Positions 50,097 to 58,841 of a stretch of DNA of 64,000 nt are shown in pieces (position 1 is the first letter of the stretch; each line of letters begins with the position of its first letter). Source of the DNA: DASUPK01 sp963736685 (GTDB lineage Bacteria > Actinomycetota > Thermoleophilia > Solirubrobacterales > 70-9). The stretch is taken from assembly GCA_963736685.1 (NCBI GenBank), contig CAVTPZ010000016.1, positions 62,001-126,000 on the forward strand, written 5' to 3'. The notes beneath the pieces were generated by a model, which saw nothing but the letters and a program-made list of their open reading frames with translations, was not told the origin of the DNA and searched no databases. The position numbers and the translations under genes are program-made.

Positions 50097-51911
50097 TCAC
50101 GATGAGTAGAGCGCCTCGATCTCCTCGGCGTACTTCTCGTCGATGGGCTTGCGCTTCAGCTTCATCGTCGGGGTCAGCTCATCTGCGCCGGGCTCCCACG
50201 GGTCGGGCAGGATCGCGAACTTCTTGATCTGCTCGACGCGGGCCATCTTGGCGTTCGCCGTGTCGACGGCCTCCTGGATCACCTCGCGCGTCTTCTCCTC
50301 CGTGGCGAGCTCCTCCAGCGACTTCCCCTCGAGGCCGTTCTTCGAGGCCCAGACCGGTGCGAAGTCCGGGTCGAGGACGATCAGGGCCGTGTTGTAGGGC
50401 CGTCCGTTGCCGATCGCGACGGCCTGGCCGACGAGCGGGTTCGCGGTCTTCAGGTGCGCCTCGATGTTGGCCGGCGACATGTTCTTGCCGCCCGCGTTGA
50501 TGATCAGCTCCTTCTTGCGGTCGACGATCTTGAGATAGCCGTCCTCGTCGATCTCTCCGATGTCGCCCGTGCGCAGCCAGCCGTCATCCGTGAACGCCTC
50601 GTCGTTCTTCTCGGGCAGCTTGCGGTACCCGGGCATCACGCAGTCCGCCTTGACCAGGACCTCGCCGTCGTCGTCGAGCCTGATCTCGATCCCGGGGGTC
50701 GGGGGCCCGACGGTGCCGAGCTTGATCCGGTCGGGTGGGTTGATCGTGCCGAGCCCGCAGGTCTCCGACATCCCCCAGAGCTCGCCGATCGGAATGCCGA
50801 TGGCGTGGAAGAACTCGAGGACCTCTAGCGGCGTCGGCGCCGCGCCCGCGTTGACGGCGATCGCCTCGTCGAGGCCGAGCTGCTTACGCAGCGCCGCGAA
50901 CATCTGCTCGTCAGCCTGGGCGGCGGCCTCCGCGATCTCCGCAGGCACCTCCTCCCCGGCCTGCTCGAGACGCACCTTCTGGATGGAGGCATCCAGGCCC
51001 TTCTGAGCGGCCTCGCGCTGCGCGTTGGGAAGACCGGCCATCATGGCCTCGAGGCCCGCCTTGAGCTTCTCGAAGATGCGGGGTACGGCGAAGAACCAGG
51101 TCGGCCTCACCTTGGGCAGGAACTCCGCGATGCGGCGCGGGTCCGAGCAGACGGTGACCGAGACGCCCTTGGTCACCGGCAGGTAGTAGTGGGCGTTTCG
51201 CTCGGCTACGTGGGCGGCCGGAAGCCAGGAAATCACCTTGGCGCCGCGCTCCGGGAGGTCGATCAGCTCGTCCGCGGTCGCGATGGCGAAGAGCAGGTTG
51301 CGATGGGTCAGCTGCACGCCCTTCGGGGGTCCGGTCGTGCCGGAGGTGTAGATCAGCGTGAGGAGGTCGTCGGGCCCGACCTGTTCGACCGACTCGGCGG
51401 GGTCGAACTCCGGGTCCATTTCCATCAGCTCGTCGAGGCTGTGGTCGCCCTCGTCGCTGTCCACGACGATCACGTGCTCGAGGGCGGGGAGCTCATCCCG
51501 GATCGCCTTGATCTTGTCGACGAAGGCGGCCTCGGTGATCACGATCGTGCTCTCGGCGTCTGCGAGGAGGTACTGGATCTGCTCGGGCGCGTAGGTCTGG
51601 TAGACCGAGAAGGGCACGGCGCCTAGCGAGACCGCCGCGAGGTCGCAGGGAATGAACTCCCAGCGGTTGTTGAGCAGGAGCGCGACGGTTTCGCCCTTGC
51701 TCAGGCCGAGCTTCGCGAGGCCGCCGGCGATCCTGTGGACCGTGTCCCTCAGCTCGTTCCAGCTCAGCTCCTGATCGTGCGCCTCGTCGCGGATCGCCAT
51801 GTCGTCTCCCAGGCGACCCACGACGTCGTAGAACGCCTTGACCAGGTTGTCTGCGGGCAGCGGGGGCGCTGCCCCGCCGCTCGCGTGACGCTCAGAAGTC
51901 GTTACCTCCAC
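50097..51911 (-). CDS. long-chain acyl-CoA synthetase (AMP-forming)
   Basis: A 604-residue ANL-superfamily ligase with the P-loop LIYTSGTTGPPKGVQLTHRN, the A5-like GELWGMSETCGLGT, the A7 motif DGWLRTGDIGEIDEDGYLKI and the linker DRKKELIINAGGKNMSP. The long-chain FadD15/FACL layout, with an N-terminal DLAAVSLGAVPFSVYQTYAP segment, suggests fatty acid activation. It lies between the deacetylase and rseP on the same strand, 48 bp after rseP. Confidence 0.9.
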   Translation of the reverse strand: MEVTTSERHASGGAAPPLPADNLVKAFYDVVGRLGDDMAIRDEAHDQELSWNELRDTVHRIAGGLAKLGLSKGETVALLLNNRWEFIPCDLAAVSLGAVPFSVYQTYAPEQIQYLLADAESTIVITEAAFVDKIKAIRDELPALEHVIVVDSDEGDHSLDELMEMDPEFDPAESVEQVGPDDLLTLIYTSGTTGPPKGVQLTHRNLLFAIATADELIDLPERGAKVISWLPAAHVAERNAHYYLPVTKGVSVTVCSDPRRIAEFLPKVRPTWFFAVPRIFEKLKAGLEAMMAGLPNAQREAAQKGLDASIQKVRLEQAGEEVPAEIAEAAAQADEQMFAALRKQLGLDEAIAVNAGAAPTPLEVLEFFHAIGIPIGELWGMSETCGLGTINPPDRIKLGTVGPPTPGIEIRLDDDGEVLVKADCVMPGYRKLPEKNDEAFTDDGWLRTGDIGEIDEDGYLKIVDRKKELIINAGGKNMSPANIEAHLKTANPLVGQAVAIGNGRPYNTALIVLDPDFAPVWASKNGLEGKSLEELATEEKTREVIQEAVDTANAKMARVEQIKKFAILPDPWEPGADELTPTMKLKRKPIDEKYAEEIEALYSS

Positions 51912-51959
51912 CGCCGCTCTCCTCTCCTAGGAAGACCTGCGGGAAAAACGCTACACCAG

Positions 51960-53264
51960 CTAGGAAAGTCTGCCTATGTCGTTGGTCAGACCGATCACGA
52001 ACAGCATGATCACCAGCAGGAATCCGATCGCGCTCGCGCGCTCGATCACGTAGAACGGCACGCGCCGGCCACGGACCTTCTCGACCAGGCTCCAGAAGAT
52101 GTGCCCACCGTCGAGCGGCAGGAACGGGAAGAGATTGATCACGCCCAGCGAGAGGCTGATCAGCGCGAGCACGTAGAGCCCGATGCGCGGGCTGAAGCTC
52201 ACCGCCTGATTGAGCGCGCTCGAGGCTCCCACGACGCCTGAGAGCTGCTTGCGGTCCTGGGGGTTGAACAGCTGGGCGAGCTTGGAGATCGTCGTCGAGG
52301 TCACGTACCACATGCGGTCGACCGCGAGATGGGCTGCCTCACCGACTGACTGATGCGAGGTCTGAGTCCCGAAGGTGCCGAAGGCGAATCCCAGCCTGAA
52401 CTTGCCCTGCACCGTCTCGCCGTTGACGACGTCCTCTGCCTTCGGATCGAAGTAGGTGCGCGGGTGCACGGTCATCACCTTGCCGTCCCGGACCAGCTTG
52501 ATGTGGACCCGCCTGTCGCGGATGCATCCCGGACGCGGCGGGTTGGTGCAGCCGTGCCGGGAGATCAGCTTCGAAAGATGGTTCGCCTTGTAGTTCGCGA
52601 AGTGAAGGCGCCGCTTGACCTTGTTGATGTTTTGGATGTCGCCGACTCTGGTCGGCACTCCGTCGATTGAGACGAAGCGGTCCCCGGGGCGAAGTGCTTT
52701 CGCGGCGGGAGTGCCGGCGCTGATCGCATTGCTCGCCGTCGACACGCCGAACCCGACCGGCTCGCGGGCATCCGTATAGACGACGGTGAGCAGCAGGAAC
52801 GCGAGGACGATGTTGACCGCCGGCCCCGCGGCGATCACCGCGATTCGCTTCCAGACCGGCTGGTTGTAGTAGGCCCGCTTGATGACGTCAGGCGAAAGCA
52901 CCTCCCGTTCGGTCGGGTCCTGGCCGGCGGATTCAACCCGTTCAAGCAGTCCCTCGGGCGTGTCGCGACCTCGCTCCGCCTCGTCGTCGAGCCCCGCGGT
53001 GCCGTAGCCCGATTCCCCCGCCGCGGCTTCCTCGGCCTGCTCGAGCTCCTCGGGGTTCATCCCGGTGATCTTCACGAAGCCCCCCAGGGGGATCATCCCG
53101 ATCCCGTACTCCGTCTCCCCGCGCTTGATGCTGACCAGCTTCGGCGGGAAGAACAGGAAGAAGCGCTCGACGCGCATGCCGGTCATCTTCGCGACGATGA
53201 AGTGGCCGCCCTCGTGCAGGATCACGAGGGCCGAGAAGCCGAGGACGACGAGGACCCAGGTCAT
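51960..53264 (-). CDS. rseP: site-2 protease RseP (M50 metalloprotease with PDZ)
   Basis: A 434-residue intramembrane zinc protease. HEGGH (His17, Glu18, His21) lies in the first helix with GFVKITGMNPEE just after. A PDZ domain (AAKALRPGDRFVSIDGVPTR) is in the middle. The third ligand is in NLFPFLPLDGGHIFWSLVE (LDG motif) in a late helix. It cuts anti-sigma factors and other membrane proteins after a first cleavage. Its start overlaps dxr by 4 nt, the usual actinobacterial order. Confidence 0.95.
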   Translation of the reverse strand: MTWVLVVLGFSALVILHEGGHFIVAKMTGMRVERFFLFFPPKLVSIKRGETEYGIGMIPLGGFVKITGMNPEELEQAEEAAAGESGYGTAGLDDEAERGRDTPEGLLERVESAGQDPTEREVLSPDVIKRAYYNQPVWKRIAVIAAGPAVNIVLAFLLLTVVYTDAREPVGFGVSTASNAISAGTPAAKALRPGDRFVSIDGVPTRVGDIQNINKVKRRLHFANYKANHLSKLISRHGCTNPPRPGCIRDRRVHIKLVRDGKVMTVHPRTYFDPKAEDVVNGETVQGKFRLGFAFGTFGTQTSHQSVGEAAHLAVDRMWYVTSTTISKLAQLFNPQDRKQLSGVVGASSALNQAVSFSPRIGLYVLALISLSLGVINLFPFLPLDGGHIFWSLVEKVRGRRVPFYVIERASAIGFLLVIMLFVIGLTNDIGRLS

Positions 53265-54406
53265 GCGACCGCCTGGCTCTCGATCAGGCCGCTGGCGTGC
53301 TCACGCGCGGCCTCGTCGACCTCGAAAAGGTCCTCGAAGTGCCTCACGGGGCGGCCCGGCAGGGCCTCCAGCGTCCGCTCGATCACCTCGGGAATGCCGG
53401 TGAAGGGGATGCGCCGATCCAGGAACGCCTCGACGGCGACCTCGTCGGCCGCGTTCAGGACGCATGGTGCGGTCCCTCCAGCCTCCCCCGCCTGTCGCGC
53501 AAGGTGCAGGCAGGCGAAGGTCTCCGTGTCGGGCGCCTCGAAGGTGAGCTGTCCGACGCTCGCGAGGTCGAGTGTGGGCACGTCCACGTCGGCCCGCTCC
53601 GGGTGCTGGAGCGCGTAGGAGATCGGGACCTTCATGTCGGGATAGCCGAGATGCGCGAGCGAGGCGCCATCGTTCAGGTCGATCAGCGAGTGGACGAGCG
53701 ACTGCGGGTGGACGACGACGTCGATCTGCTCGTACGGGACGCCGAAGAGATGATGAGCCTCGATCATCTCGAAGCCCTTGTTCATCAGCGTGGCCGAGTC
53801 GATTGTGATCCGACCGCCCATCTCCCAGGTCGGGTGCGCCAGGGCCTCTTCGGCGCTCACGCCGGAGAGGTCGGTCCGGCCGCGGAAGGGCCCGCCCGAC
53901 GCCGTCAGCACCAGGCGCACGACGGTGCCGGGCGGCTCCGCGCCGATCAGCTGGTAGAGCGCGGAGTGCTCCGAGTCGACGGGAAGGATGCGCGCGCCGG
54001 TGGCCTCGGCGAGGGCCATGACCAGCTCACCGCCGATCACGAGGCTCTCCTTGTTGGCGAGGGCGAGGTCGATTCCCTCGGTGAGGGCGACGATCGTTGG
54101 CCCAAGGCCGGCCGCCCCGACGACCGCGTTCAGGACGAGGTCCGGCTTGGTCTCCGCGATCAGCTCGCGGATTCCGGTCTCGCCGGCGAGGACGCGGCCC
54201 CCCCACGCGGATCCGGCCCGCTCCGCCGACTCGTCGTCGGCCAGCGCCACGACCGGCACGCCGTGCTCCCGAGCCTGCGCGAGGACGCGCTCCCAGCTCG
54301 AGTCGGCCGAGAGCCCGGCGACCTGGAGGTCGTCTGAGGCGCCGATCACCTCGAGCGCCTGGGTGCCGATCGAGCCCGTCGATCCCAGTATCAGCACTCT
54401 TTTCAC
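53261..54406 (-). CDS. dxr: 1-deoxy-D-xylulose 5-phosphate reductoisomerase
   Basis: A 381-residue MEP-pathway enzyme that turns DXP into MEP with NADPH. The N-terminal NADPH-binding LGSTGSIGTQALEVI, LALANKESLVIGGELVM, the metal and substrate site ILPVDSEHSAL, LTASGGPFRG and HPTWEMGGRITIDSATLMNK are all present. It is complete, unlike ispG. It overlaps rseP by 4 nt and is bounded upstream by a strong hairpin terminator. Confidence 0.96.
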   Translation of the reverse strand: MKRVLILGSTGSIGTQALEVIGASDDLQVAGLSADSSWERVLAQAREHGVPVVALADDESAERAGSAWGGRVLAGETGIRELIAETKPDLVLNAVVGAAGLGPTIVALTEGIDLALANKESLVIGGELVMALAEATGARILPVDSEHSALYQLIGAEPPGTVVRLVLTASGGPFRGRTDLSGVSAEEALAHPTWEMGGRITIDSATLMNKGFEMIEAHHLFGVPYEQIDVVVHPQSLVHSLIDLNDGASLAHLGYPDMKVPISYALQHPERADVDVPTLDLASVGQLTFEAPDTETFACLHLARQAGEAGGTAPCVLNAADEVAVEAFLDRRIPFTGIPEVIERTLEALPGRPVRHFEDLFEVDEAAREHASGLIESQAVA

Positions 54407-54449
54407 GGCCGCCCAGTGTAGGTGTCACCCGAAGCGCGCTCTAAACGAA

Positions 54450-54475
54450 GACGGGAGGCCCGAAGGCCTCCCGTC
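54450..54475 (-). terminator. UUCG-loop terminator hairpin
   Basis: On the minus strand, GACGGGAGGCC and GGCCTCCCGTC form a perfect 11-bp stem around a TTCG tetraloop closed by C-G, the extra-stable cUUCGg type. It is followed by CTTCGTTTAG. It ends the transcript of the secreted gene at 54,502 before dxr. A second stem GGTTCGA/TCGAACC overlaps that gene's stop at 54494-54511. Confidence 0.8.
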
Positions 54476-54501
54476 CATGAATCTCGCCTACGGGGTTCGA
54501 G

Positions 54502-55020
54502 TTATCGAACCTGAACCGCCGAGAGCTCGTACTGCGAGACCTTCAGGTTGCCGGTGGTCTCGTTGCACGCCAGGGCGATGTTGTGCTTGCCGCCCTGCGC
54601 GGTGGTGACGATGTTGATGCCGAACGACTGGATCGCGCCGGCGGTGCGCACCGCCGTCTTGGTGCCGTTGACCTCTGAGCCGTCGATCTCGACGTGGCAC
54701 ACGCCGTCTGCGACAGAGCCGCCACCGTCGATGGTGCCGTCGACGACCACCAGGTACTTGCGCGGGAAGCCCGTCGAGCCGTCCACGTCTACCGACGTGC
54801 ACTTGAGGAACGTCGTGCTGGTCGGGTCGCAGGGCGTCGTGCCTGTCTGTGCGTTGGTCTTGCCGACGCCGAGAGTCTTCAGGCGGGCGTCCTTGCTGAG
54901 GCCTTTGTACTCGACCTTCTTAGCGGTGGCCGCGTATGCGCCCCCTCCAAGTGCCACACAGAGGGCGATGAATGCGATCACAGTGCCGGCCGAGGGCCGG
55001 CGACTGAGCAGCTTCTTCAT
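54502..55020 (-). CDS. secreted or membrane-anchored protein of unknown function
   Basis: The 172-residue protein starts at ATG 55020 with GGGAG 9 nt upstream. The N-terminus reads RRPSAGTVIAFIALCVALGG followed by GAYAA, a transmembrane or signal segment with a Pro-Ser-Ala-Gly lead. The outer domain has three cysteines (TTPCDPTST, LKCTSVDVDG, DGVCHVEIDG) and a C-terminal beta pattern. I recognise this N-terminal motif from other Thermoleophilia exported proteins; the domain itself I do not recognise. Confidence 0.7.
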   Translation of the reverse strand: MKKLLSRRPSAGTVIAFIALCVALGGGAYAATAKKVEYKGLSKDARLKTLGVGKTNAQTGTTPCDPTSTTFLKCTSVDVDGSTGFPRKYLVVVDGTIDGGGSVADGVCHVEIDGSEVNGTKTAVRTAGAIQSFGINIVTTAQGGKHNIALACNETTGNLKVSQYELSAVQVR

Positions 55021-55107
55021 CCAGAACCACTCCCTTTCAGATGTTGTGAGCGTTCGCTGACGAAACAGCATGAGGCCGAGAAGTTGCGGCCTTGCGAGGA
55101 TGCATTC

Positions 55108-55902
55108 ATGGCACGCAGGAGACGCAGGCGCAAGAACGGCGATGCCCCGCTCGATTCCGAGGGAATCCGCGAGGTCGTCCGCAGGACGGATGCGAACCCG
55201 CAGCTGGTCGCGACCGCGCGCTTTCTGCGGCGCCTGATCCCCGGCGGGGAGCCCGAGACCGCCGAAATGCCCGAGGCGATGCAGCGGCTCGTACAGGAGG
55301 TTCAGCCGGAGGGCCCCAGCGCGATGCGGGAGATCGGGAAAGGGGCGCTGCAGGCCTGGCAGGCGCTCTCAGAGGCTCAGAGGCGCCGTCAGGGCACCGC
55401 CGACGTGGCGATCCTGTTCACCGACCTGGTCGGTTTCTCCGACTGGGCCCTCGCGGCGGGTGACGAGGCCGCCCTCGAGGTCCTGCGGAAGGTCGGCGAC
55501 GCCGAGCAGAAGGCGATCTCGCACCACAAGGGAGCGATCGTGAAGCGCCTCGGCGACGGCGCGATGGCTGTCTTCAGCGACTCCGATCAGGCGGTCCGGG
55601 CCGCATTGGACGCGCAGCGGGAAATAGAGAAGATCGAGGTCGGGGACTACCGGCCCTCCCAGCGCGCGGGCGTGCACCGCGGAACGCCCCGCAAGGTGAA
55701 GGGCGACTTCCTGGGCGTGGACGTCAACATCGCCGCCCGCGTCGGCGACTGCGCCAAGGGTGGCGAGGTGCTGATCTCGGAGCCCGTCCGCGAAGAGCTC
55801 GACGGCCGGCGCTTCAAGTTCGGCCGCGCTCGCGAGCTGGCCGCCCCGGGTGCCCCCGCCGACCTCACCGTCTGCTCCGTGAAGTCGCGGCGAAGTCTCT
55901 GA
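55108..55902 (+). CDS. class III adenylate/guanylate cyclase domain protein
   Basis: A 264-residue cytosolic protein. A very basic N-terminus and a helical region precede a single class III cyclase domain from about residue 100. The metal-binding Asp is in ILFTDLVGFSDWALAA, the second acidic motif in VKRLGDGAMAVFS, and the transition-state Asn/Arg pair in VDVNIAARVGDC. It would work as a homodimer. Product specificity cannot be read confidently from the sequence. It is divergent from the secreted gene at 54,502. Confidence 0.88.
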   Translation: MARRRRRRKNGDAPLDSEGIREVVRRTDANPQLVATARFLRRLIPGGEPETAEMPEAMQRLVQEVQPEGPSAMREIGKGALQAWQALSEAQRRRQGTADVAILFTDLVGFSDWALAAGDEAALEVLRKVGDAEQKAISHHKGAIVKRLGDGAMAVFSDSDQAVRAALDAQREIEKIEVGDYRPSQRAGVHRGTPRKVKGDFLGVDVNIAARVGDCAKGGEVLISEPVREELDGRRFKFGRARELAAPGAPADLTVCSVKSRRSL

Positions 55903-55906
55903 GCGC

Positions 55907-55919
55907 TACCTCCCAGGTA
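55907..55919. promoter_or_regulatory. operator-like palindrome before the XRE regulator
   Basis: TACCTCCCAGGTA (TACCT - CCC - AGGTA), followed by AT, lies 37 bp before the regulator start. A near-identical copy is at 56731-56743 before the next gene. Confidence 0.65.
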
Positions 55920-55956
55920 ATGGTTCCGCCGCGGCGCGCCCAATAAGGTCAGCCCG

Positions 55957-56748
55957 ATGACCCCGGCCGCGACCAGGTCAGGCGCGGGTGAGCTGCTGCG
56001 CGAGTGGCGAAACCGGCGCCGGATGAGCCAGCTCGATCTCGCCCTGGAGGCGAATGTCTCCGCGCGGCACCTCAGCTTCCTCGAGACCGGTCGCTCGAGG
56101 CCAAGCCGGGAGATGGTCCTGACGCTGTCGGAGCACCTCCAGGTGCCACTCAGGGAGCAGAACGCCCTGCTCATCGCGGCCGGCTACGCCCCCGTGTACG
56201 CGGAGACGCCCCTCGACACCGATGAGATGAGCTCTGTCCGTCACGCGCTCGACGCGATCCTCGCCGGCCACGAGCCGTATCCCGCGGTGATCGTTGACCG
56301 CGAGTGGGAGATCGTCGCCTCCAACGGCCCGGCCGGGATGCTCCTGGAGGGTGTCTCTGAGGAACTGCTCTCCCCGCCTGCGAACGCCCTGCGGATCACC
56401 CTCCATCCGGAGGGGATGGCCCCGCGCATCCTCAACTTCGGGGAATGGAGCGGCCATCTTCTGACCCGCCTGCATCGCCAGGCGCTCCTCTCGCAGGACC
56501 CGGCACTCGCCGAGCTCGAGCGTGAGCTGCTCGGCTATCCCGGCGTGGAGGCATCCTCGGGTCTCGCAGAGCCCGAGGAGATGCTCTTCGTCCCCCTCCG
56601 CCTGCGGTTGCCGAATGAGGTGGTGCTTTCCCTGTTCAGCACGGTGGCGACCTTCGGGACGCCTCTCGACATCACTCTCGAGGAGCTCTCGATCGAGTCG
56701 TTCTTCCCGGCCGACGAGGAGACCAAGGACTACCTCCGAGGTAATTGA
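55957..56748 (+). CDS. XRE-family regulator with MmyB-like ligand-binding domain
   Basis: A 263-residue regulator. The HTH (LLREWRNRRRMSQLDLALEA, NVSARHLSFLETGRSRPSRE) lies at residues about 10-60. An MmyB-like C-terminal domain follows, with the hallmark PAVIVDREWEIVASNGPAGM, LHPEGMAPRI and FVPLRLRLPNEVVLSLFSTV. Members bind small ligands, possibly fatty acids. The likely operator flanks the gene on both sides, including one site inside its own last codons, pointing to autoregulation and control of the NTF2-like gene that follows. Confidence 0.9.
   Translation: MTPAATRSGAGELLREWRNRRRMSQLDLALEANVSARHLSFLETGRSRPSREMVLTLSEHLQVPLREQNALLIAAGYAPVYAETPLDTDEMSSVRHALDAILAGHEPYPAVIVDREWEIVASNGPAGMLLEGVSEELLSPPANALRITLHPEGMAPRILNFGEWSGHLLTRLHRQALLSQDPALAELERELLGYPGVEASSGLAEPEEMLFVPLRLRLPNEVVLSLFSTVATFGTPLDITLEELSIESFFPADEETKDYLRGN
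56731..56743. promoter_or_regulatory. second operator-like palindrome, before the NTF2-like gene
   Basis: TACCTCCGAGGTA is a perfect 6-1-6 palindrome within the last codons of the regulator and 56 bp before the next start. It shares TACCTCC(C/G)AGGTAAT with the site at 55907. Confidence 0.65.
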
Positions 56749-56799
56749 GGGGCCGCGCCCCGGATGGCACCGTGGCCTCCCAAGCGAAAGGAGCCACGA

Positions 56800-57225
56800 A
56801 TGACCGAGCAGACCGCGACCATCGAGAACGAGCGACAGGGCTTCACCGCCGAGACCTTCGCCCAGTTCTGGGCGAAGCCGGACCTCTCCACGCCCTCCGA
56901 CGAGCTCCACGAGGACGTGATCGGCTACTGGCCGGGCAGCGACGAACCGGTGCGGGGCCGTGACGAGTACGTCGGGGCGCTCCAGGAGCTGCTCGCTCGC
57001 GTTCCCGACCTGACCCTCCAGGTGCTCGAGTCGGCCGACAACGGCGAGTACCTGTTCATCCGCTGGGTGGCGCACGCCACCGGCGCGGCCGGGCGCATCG
57101 AGCACACAGGCGTCGACCGGATCAAGGTGATCGACGGGAAGGTCGTCGAGAACCGGATCTTCTTCGACCGCGCCGAGTTCGAGCGCAAGCTCGGAGTGTC
57201 GCTCGATCTGGAGGAGGCGGCCTAG
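56800..57225 (+). CDS. SnoaL/NTF2-like protein, probable regulon partner
   Basis: A 141-residue NTF2-like fold protein with ETFAQFWAKPDLSTP, LHEDVIGYWPGSDEPVRGRD and HTGVDRIKVIDGKVVENRIF. ATG 56800 follows AAAGGAG at an 8-nt gap. Likely an isomerase, hydrolase or ligand-binding protein. It is adjacent to the XRE/MmyB regulator and preceded by the same palindrome, so it is the best candidate target of that regulator. Confidence 0.82.
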   Translation: MTEQTATIENERQGFTAETFAQFWAKPDLSTPSDELHEDVIGYWPGSDEPVRGRDEYVGALQELLARVPDLTLQVLESADNGEYLFIRWVAHATGAAGRIEHTGVDRIKVIDGKVVENRIFFDRAEFERKLGVSLDLEEAA

Positions 57226-57228
57226 GCC

Positions 57229-58149
57229 TCAGTAGACGAAGGCGACCGAGAGGTAGTACCCGACGACCACGGTGAAGAGCACGGCGTCGAGGCGGTCGAT
57301 CAGGCCTCCGTGGGGGCCGAAGAGGCGGCCGGTGTCCTTGACGCCGAGGTCGCGCTTGATCAGGGATGCGAACAGATCCCCGACCGGTGCGATCACGCCG
57401 ATCGCCATGCCCATCAGCAGCGCGTCGATGCCCGGCAGCCAGTCCTGGTAGAGGCCGGCGAACCAGAAGCCCAGGGTCGACCCGACGAAGCCACCGATCA
57501 GTCCCTCCAGCGTCTTGTTGGGCGAGATGCGCGGCGTGATCTTCCGCGACCCGAAGAGCCGCCCAGCCGCGTAGGCGGCGGTGTCGCCGAGGAAGGTCGC
57601 AACGAGGACGTCGATCAGGAGGGCGCCGCCGTGGAGCGGCAGGTCGCGCAGCAGGACGGCGTGCGAGAAGCCGATCCCCATCCAGGCGACGCCGAGGATC
57701 GTGAACGCAATCGAGATCGTGATCGCCTCATGGGAGCGGCGGGCGGCGGCAAAGGCGTAGGTCAGCGGGAAGATCGCCGCGAAGACGAGCAGGATCTGGA
57801 ATGCGGTGCCGTAGTGCGCGGCGATCACCATTCCGCCGGCCACCGCGTAGGCGGGCAGCATGATCGGCTGTTCAGGCTCGGCCATCCGGAAGAACTCGCG
57901 CAGGCCGAGGATGGCGAGCACGACCAGCGCGACCGTGAACAGCAGGCCGCCGGCGCCGACGATCGCGATCGCGAAGATGATCCACGGAATCGCGACCACG
58001 ACCCGCGCGGTCGTCTCCGACATCTTGGGGACGAAACGGCCGAATCGCCCCCCCCGATGCTCCTCGGATCCCTCCTCGTCAACCCGTCGCACGACGATCT
58101 CCGGCTCGAGCGGCTCCTCGTCGGGGAAGGGCTCGAGGTCCTCGATCAT
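57229..58149 (-). CDS. cdsA: phosphatidate cytidylyltransferase
   Basis: A 306-residue polytopic protein making CDP-diacylglycerol from PA and CTP. The C-terminal CdsA signature is complete (GDLFASLIKRDLGVKDTGRL followed by FGPHGGLIDRLDAVLF). Upstream are about seven helices and the conserved GDTAAYAAGRLFGSRKITP segment, with PNKTLEG in between. An acidic cytoplasmic N-terminus of about 40 residues is extra. ATG 58149 overlaps uppS by 4 nt. It supplies the substrate for PgsA. Confidence 0.95.
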   Translation of the reverse strand: MIEDLEPFPDEEPLEPEIVVRRVDEEGSEEHRGGRFGRFVPKMSETTARVVVAIPWIIFAIAIVGAGGLLFTVALVVLAILGLREFFRMAEPEQPIMLPAYAVAGGMVIAAHYGTAFQILLVFAAIFPLTYAFAAARRSHEAITISIAFTILGVAWMGIGFSHAVLLRDLPLHGGALLIDVLVATFLGDTAAYAAGRLFGSRKITPRISPNKTLEGLIGGFVGSTLGFWFAGLYQDWLPGIDALLMGMAIGVIAPVGDLFASLIKRDLGVKDTGRLFGPHGGLIDRLDAVLFTVVVGYYLSVAFVY

Positions 58150-58814
58150 CCCGCCCGCGCTCCGAAGCGCCGCTGGCGCTCCTCGTACTCGGCCAGCGAG
58201 GACTCGAACGCCTCGCGCGTGAAGTCGGGCCAGAGCTCGTCCCGGAAGACGAACTCCGAGTACGCGCACTGCCAGAGCAGGTAGTTCGAGATCCGCTGCT
58301 CGCCGCTAGTCCGGATCAGCAGGTCAGGCTCGTGCATCTCGGGCGCGTAGAGGTGGCTCTCGAACTCCTCCTCCCCGCCGCCCTGGTACTTCGCCGCCGC
58401 ATCGAGAATCTCAGCCCGGCCGCCGTAGTTGAAGGCGACGAAGAGCGTGATGCGGGTGTTGCCATCGGTCTTCTCCTCGGCCCAGTCCATCCGCCCGGTG
58501 AGTTCCTCGCTGATCCCTTCACGACGGCCGATGAAGCGCATCCGCACGCCCTCCTCGTCGAGCTCCGGCGTCTCGCGATCGATGCGATCGGCGAACATCG
58601 CCATCAGGCCGTCGACCTCCTCCTGGGGTCTGGTCCAGTTCTCGGTCGAGAACGAGTAGACCGTGAGCTCCTTGATGCCGAACTCGGCGGCGTCGCGTAG
58701 CCGAGCCTTGACGACGTCGGCGCCGGCCTGATGCCCCTCGATGACGGGCAGGTCTCGCTGCTGAGCCCAGCGCCCATTCCCGTCGGTGATGATCGCGACG
58801 TATTCGGCTGCCAT
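58146..58814 (-). CDS. uppS: isoprenyl (undecaprenyl) diphosphate synthase
   Basis: A 222-residue cis-prenyltransferase. It has VAIITDGNGRWAQQRDLPVI (Asp and Asn of the active site; the usual MDGNxRWA reads TDGNGRWA), GADVVKARLRDAAEFGIKEL, VYSFSTENWTRP, FVAFNYGGRAEI and PDLLIRTSGEQRISNYLLW. It makes the lipid carrier for wall synthesis. It is somewhat shorter than most members at both ends but holds all motifs. It follows frr by 27 bp and overlaps cdsA. Confidence 0.92.
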   Translation of the reverse strand: MAAEYVAIITDGNGRWAQQRDLPVIEGHQAGADVVKARLRDAAEFGIKELTVYSFSTENWTRPQEEVDGLMAMFADRIDRETPELDEEGVRMRFIGRREGISEELTGRMDWAEEKTDGNTRITLFVAFNYGGRAEILDAAAKYQGGGEEEFESHLYAPEMHEPDLLIRTSGEQRISNYLLWQCAYSEFVFRDELWPDFTREAFESSLAEYEERQRRFGARAG

Positions 58815-58841
58815 TCGGAGGGAGATCGGTCCGGCCGGAGC

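Noticed and set aside
54494..54511. GGTTCGAGTTATCGAACC as the T-arm of a tRNA
   Set aside because: No acceptor or anticodon stem fits around it; it is a 7-bp inverted repeat at the stop codon of a secreted protein gene.
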